Below are positions 62,817-64,000 of a stretch of 64,000 bases of DNA, piece by piece. Position numbers and translations under genes: made by a program. Where the stretch lies: assembly GCA_046347155.1 (NCBI GenBank), contig JAXMGT010000001.1:496001-560000 (forward strand). The letters are read 5' to 3'. Positions within the stretch are counted from its first letter, which is position 1, and every line of letters starts with the position of its first letter. Under the pieces are notes generated by a model. That model was given only the letters and a program-made list of their open reading frames with translations, made no database searches and was not told the DNA's origin. Source of the stretch: RPQJ01 sp046347155. GTDB lineage: Bacteria; Pseudomonadota; Gammaproteobacteria; Steroidobacterales; Steroidobacteraceae.

Positions 62817-64000
62817 CTACTTCGGCGTGCTCGCGGGCGTACCGGTGCCTGCGACCGGCTCGACCGTGCCGTCGCCCGCCGCGGTGTATCCGGGCCCGAG
62901 CCATTTCCGCAGGAACCGGCCCGTGGCCTCGAGCTGCATCTTTTCGTTCTCGTCGGACCACCCGCCGTGGCCCTCGTCATGCACCTCGATCAGCTCGACG
63001 GGCTTACCGGCCTTGCCCAGGGCGGACTTCATTCGCCTCGACTGCTCGATGGGGGTGATTTCATCGCTGCCCCCGTGTATCAGCAGCACCGGGGCCTTGA
63101 CGTCACCGGCGTGCAGGGTCGGGGATGCCGCCGCCAGCGCGGCCGCATCCGCGTCCGGATCGCCGATGGACTTGAGCCAGTAGGTGTAGCCTTCGGAATT
63201 GACGCCCCAATGCGTCCGGCGGAACTGGATGAATTCCCGCAGGTCCGAGATGCCGGCCACGGACACGGCGCACCGGTACAGGTCCGGAGTGAACGTTGCC
63301 CCGGCCAGCGCCGCGTAGCCGCCGTACGATGCGCCGACGATGCAGATCCGGTCCGCGTCCGCGATTCCGCGCTCGACGAGCGCGTGCACCGCGTCGGTGA
63401 TGTCTTCCTGCATGCGGCGGCCCCACTGGCGGTAGCCGAGTTCGGCGAATCGCTGGCCCTGGCCCGCCGACCCCCGGAAGTTCGGCTGGAACACCGCATA
63501 GCCGAGCGACGCGAGGTATTGCGCCTCGACGTCGAACTGGACCCAGTCGTGCATCTCGGGTCCGCCGTGCGGCATCACGACGAGGGGCAGGCCCTTCGCC
63601 GAGGCGGCCCCGTGCGGCCGCGTCAGGTAACCGGTCAGTTCCAGCCCATCGCTGGCTCGCCAGTGCATCACTTCCCCGGTCGGCAGGGCGAGGCCCTCCA
63701 GTGCCGGCTGGACGCTGCCCAGCATCGTGACCCGGCTGCGTCCGACCTCGTACAGGTAGATCGCCGGCGCGAGGTTCGCCCCTTCGGCCTCGAGCACGAA
63801 CGTGCGCTGGTCCTGCGAGGCACCCAGCAGCTGGACACTCGCCGAGTCGCCGAAATACCTGCGCAGCGCCCGAAGGTGGCTGTTGATGCCGGCCTCCGTG
63901 GTTTCGCAGACGACGACGTCCTCGATCCTGCAGGTCCGGAGCACCCGCGTGCCGTCGCTCGAGACCGCCGCCCGGGTCAGGTCGTAACGGTCATGCTCCA
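62817..64000 (-). CDS. S9 family prolyl oligopeptidase-type peptidase, partial
   Basis: The gene enters from the right edge, so the 5' end is missing; about 394 residues are present. The first part is the end of the beta-propeller (RYDLTRAAVSSDGTRVLRTC, TFVLEAEGANLAPAIYLYEV). The alpha/beta hydrolase domain follows: LVVMPHGGPEMHDWVQFDVE, nucleophile elbow GASYGGYAALAG, acid LIHGGSDEITPIEQ and His VHDEGHGG. These are the hallmarks of acylaminoacyl/dipeptidyl peptidase-like S9C enzymes. The C-terminus has a short Thr/Gly-rich tail. Because the 5' end is missing, export cannot be judged. Confidence 0.9.
   Translation of the reverse strand, partial: EHDRYDLTRAAVSSDGTRVLRTCRIEDVVVCETTEAGINSHLRALRRYFGDSASVQLLGASQDQRTFVLEAEGANLAPAIYLYEVGRSRVTMLGSVQPALEGLALPTGEVMHWRASDGLELTGYLTRPHGAASAKGLPLVVMPHGGPEMHDWVQFDVEAQYLASLGYAVFQPNFRGSAGQGQRFAELGYRQWGRRMQEDITDAVHALVERGIADADRICIVGASYGGYAALAGATFTPDLYRCAVSVAGISDLREFIQFRRTHWGVNSEGYTYWLKSIGDPDADAAALAAASPTLHAGDVKAPVLLIHGGSDEITPIEQSRRMKSALGKAGKPVELIEVHDEGHGGWSDENEKMQLEATGRFLRKWLGPGYTAAGDGTVEPVAGTGTPASTPK

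Overview
The window is very GC-rich and densely coded: about 45 genes, no intergenic gap above 300 bases, and many 1-4 base start/stop overlaps. A PEP-CTERM protein, an autotransporter, RlpA, PgpA, wax ester synthase, c-di-GMP proteins and TAT and lipoprotein signals point to a high-GC Gram-negative proteobacterium. It is most likely an environmental Gammaproteobacterium of the Steroidobacter/Xanthomonas/Nevskia kind, but the genus cannot be read from the sequence. I see no tRNA, rRNA, CRISPR array, insertion sequence or integrase.

Layout. 1-5.5 kb: a partial BNR/sortilin-type protein and a periplasmic protein; a CPBP membrane protease with an apparent frameshift; an unusual D-aminoacylase-like amidohydrolase. 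5.6-7.8 kb: a phospholipid operon (CDP-alcohol phosphatidyltransferase, PhnW-like aminotransferase, PgpA). 7.9-15.7 kb: an amino-acid permease, a wax ester synthase, RlpA, and a porin/cupredoxin pair divergent from a GGDEF-EAL protein. 15.7-23.7 kb: two tandem Rieske oxygenases, then a glycosidase overlapping a second BNR protein. 23.8-27.9 kb: a DUF6502 / DUF5666 / DUF5666-polyglycine-cytochrome c module closed by a strong terminator. 28-32.6 kb: an oligopeptide-binding lipoprotein, a TerB/DUF697 protein and two DUF2157-type membrane proteins. 32.7-37.9 kb: a hybrid histidine kinase with a REC-PAS-GGDEF-EAL partner whose enzyme domains look impaired.

38-45.8 kb is the most distinctive region. 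A PEP-CTERM protein sits behind a full-consensus sigma-54 promoter. It is divergent from an acyl carrier protein / AMP ligase / NAD-synthase-like / asparagine-synthase operon, which faces two hexapeptide acyltransferases and an SGNH hydrolase. The gene set resembles accessory genes of exosortase (XrtA)/exopolysaccharide loci, although no exosortase or glycosyltransferase lies inside the window.

46-64 kb: a 3-oxoacid CoA-transferase pair; an NTF2-like protein; a TIR-TM-TPR protein with a good promoter; a secreted C-type lectin protein with a CRP-like site upstream and a terminator downstream; a hydrolase / GMC oxidoreductase / TAT-exported small subunit operon; a 1776-residue autotransporter built of 16 Ig-like repeats; an RlmL-type rRNA methyltransferase with a 2OG-Fe(II) oxygenase; and a partial S9 peptidase at the right edge.
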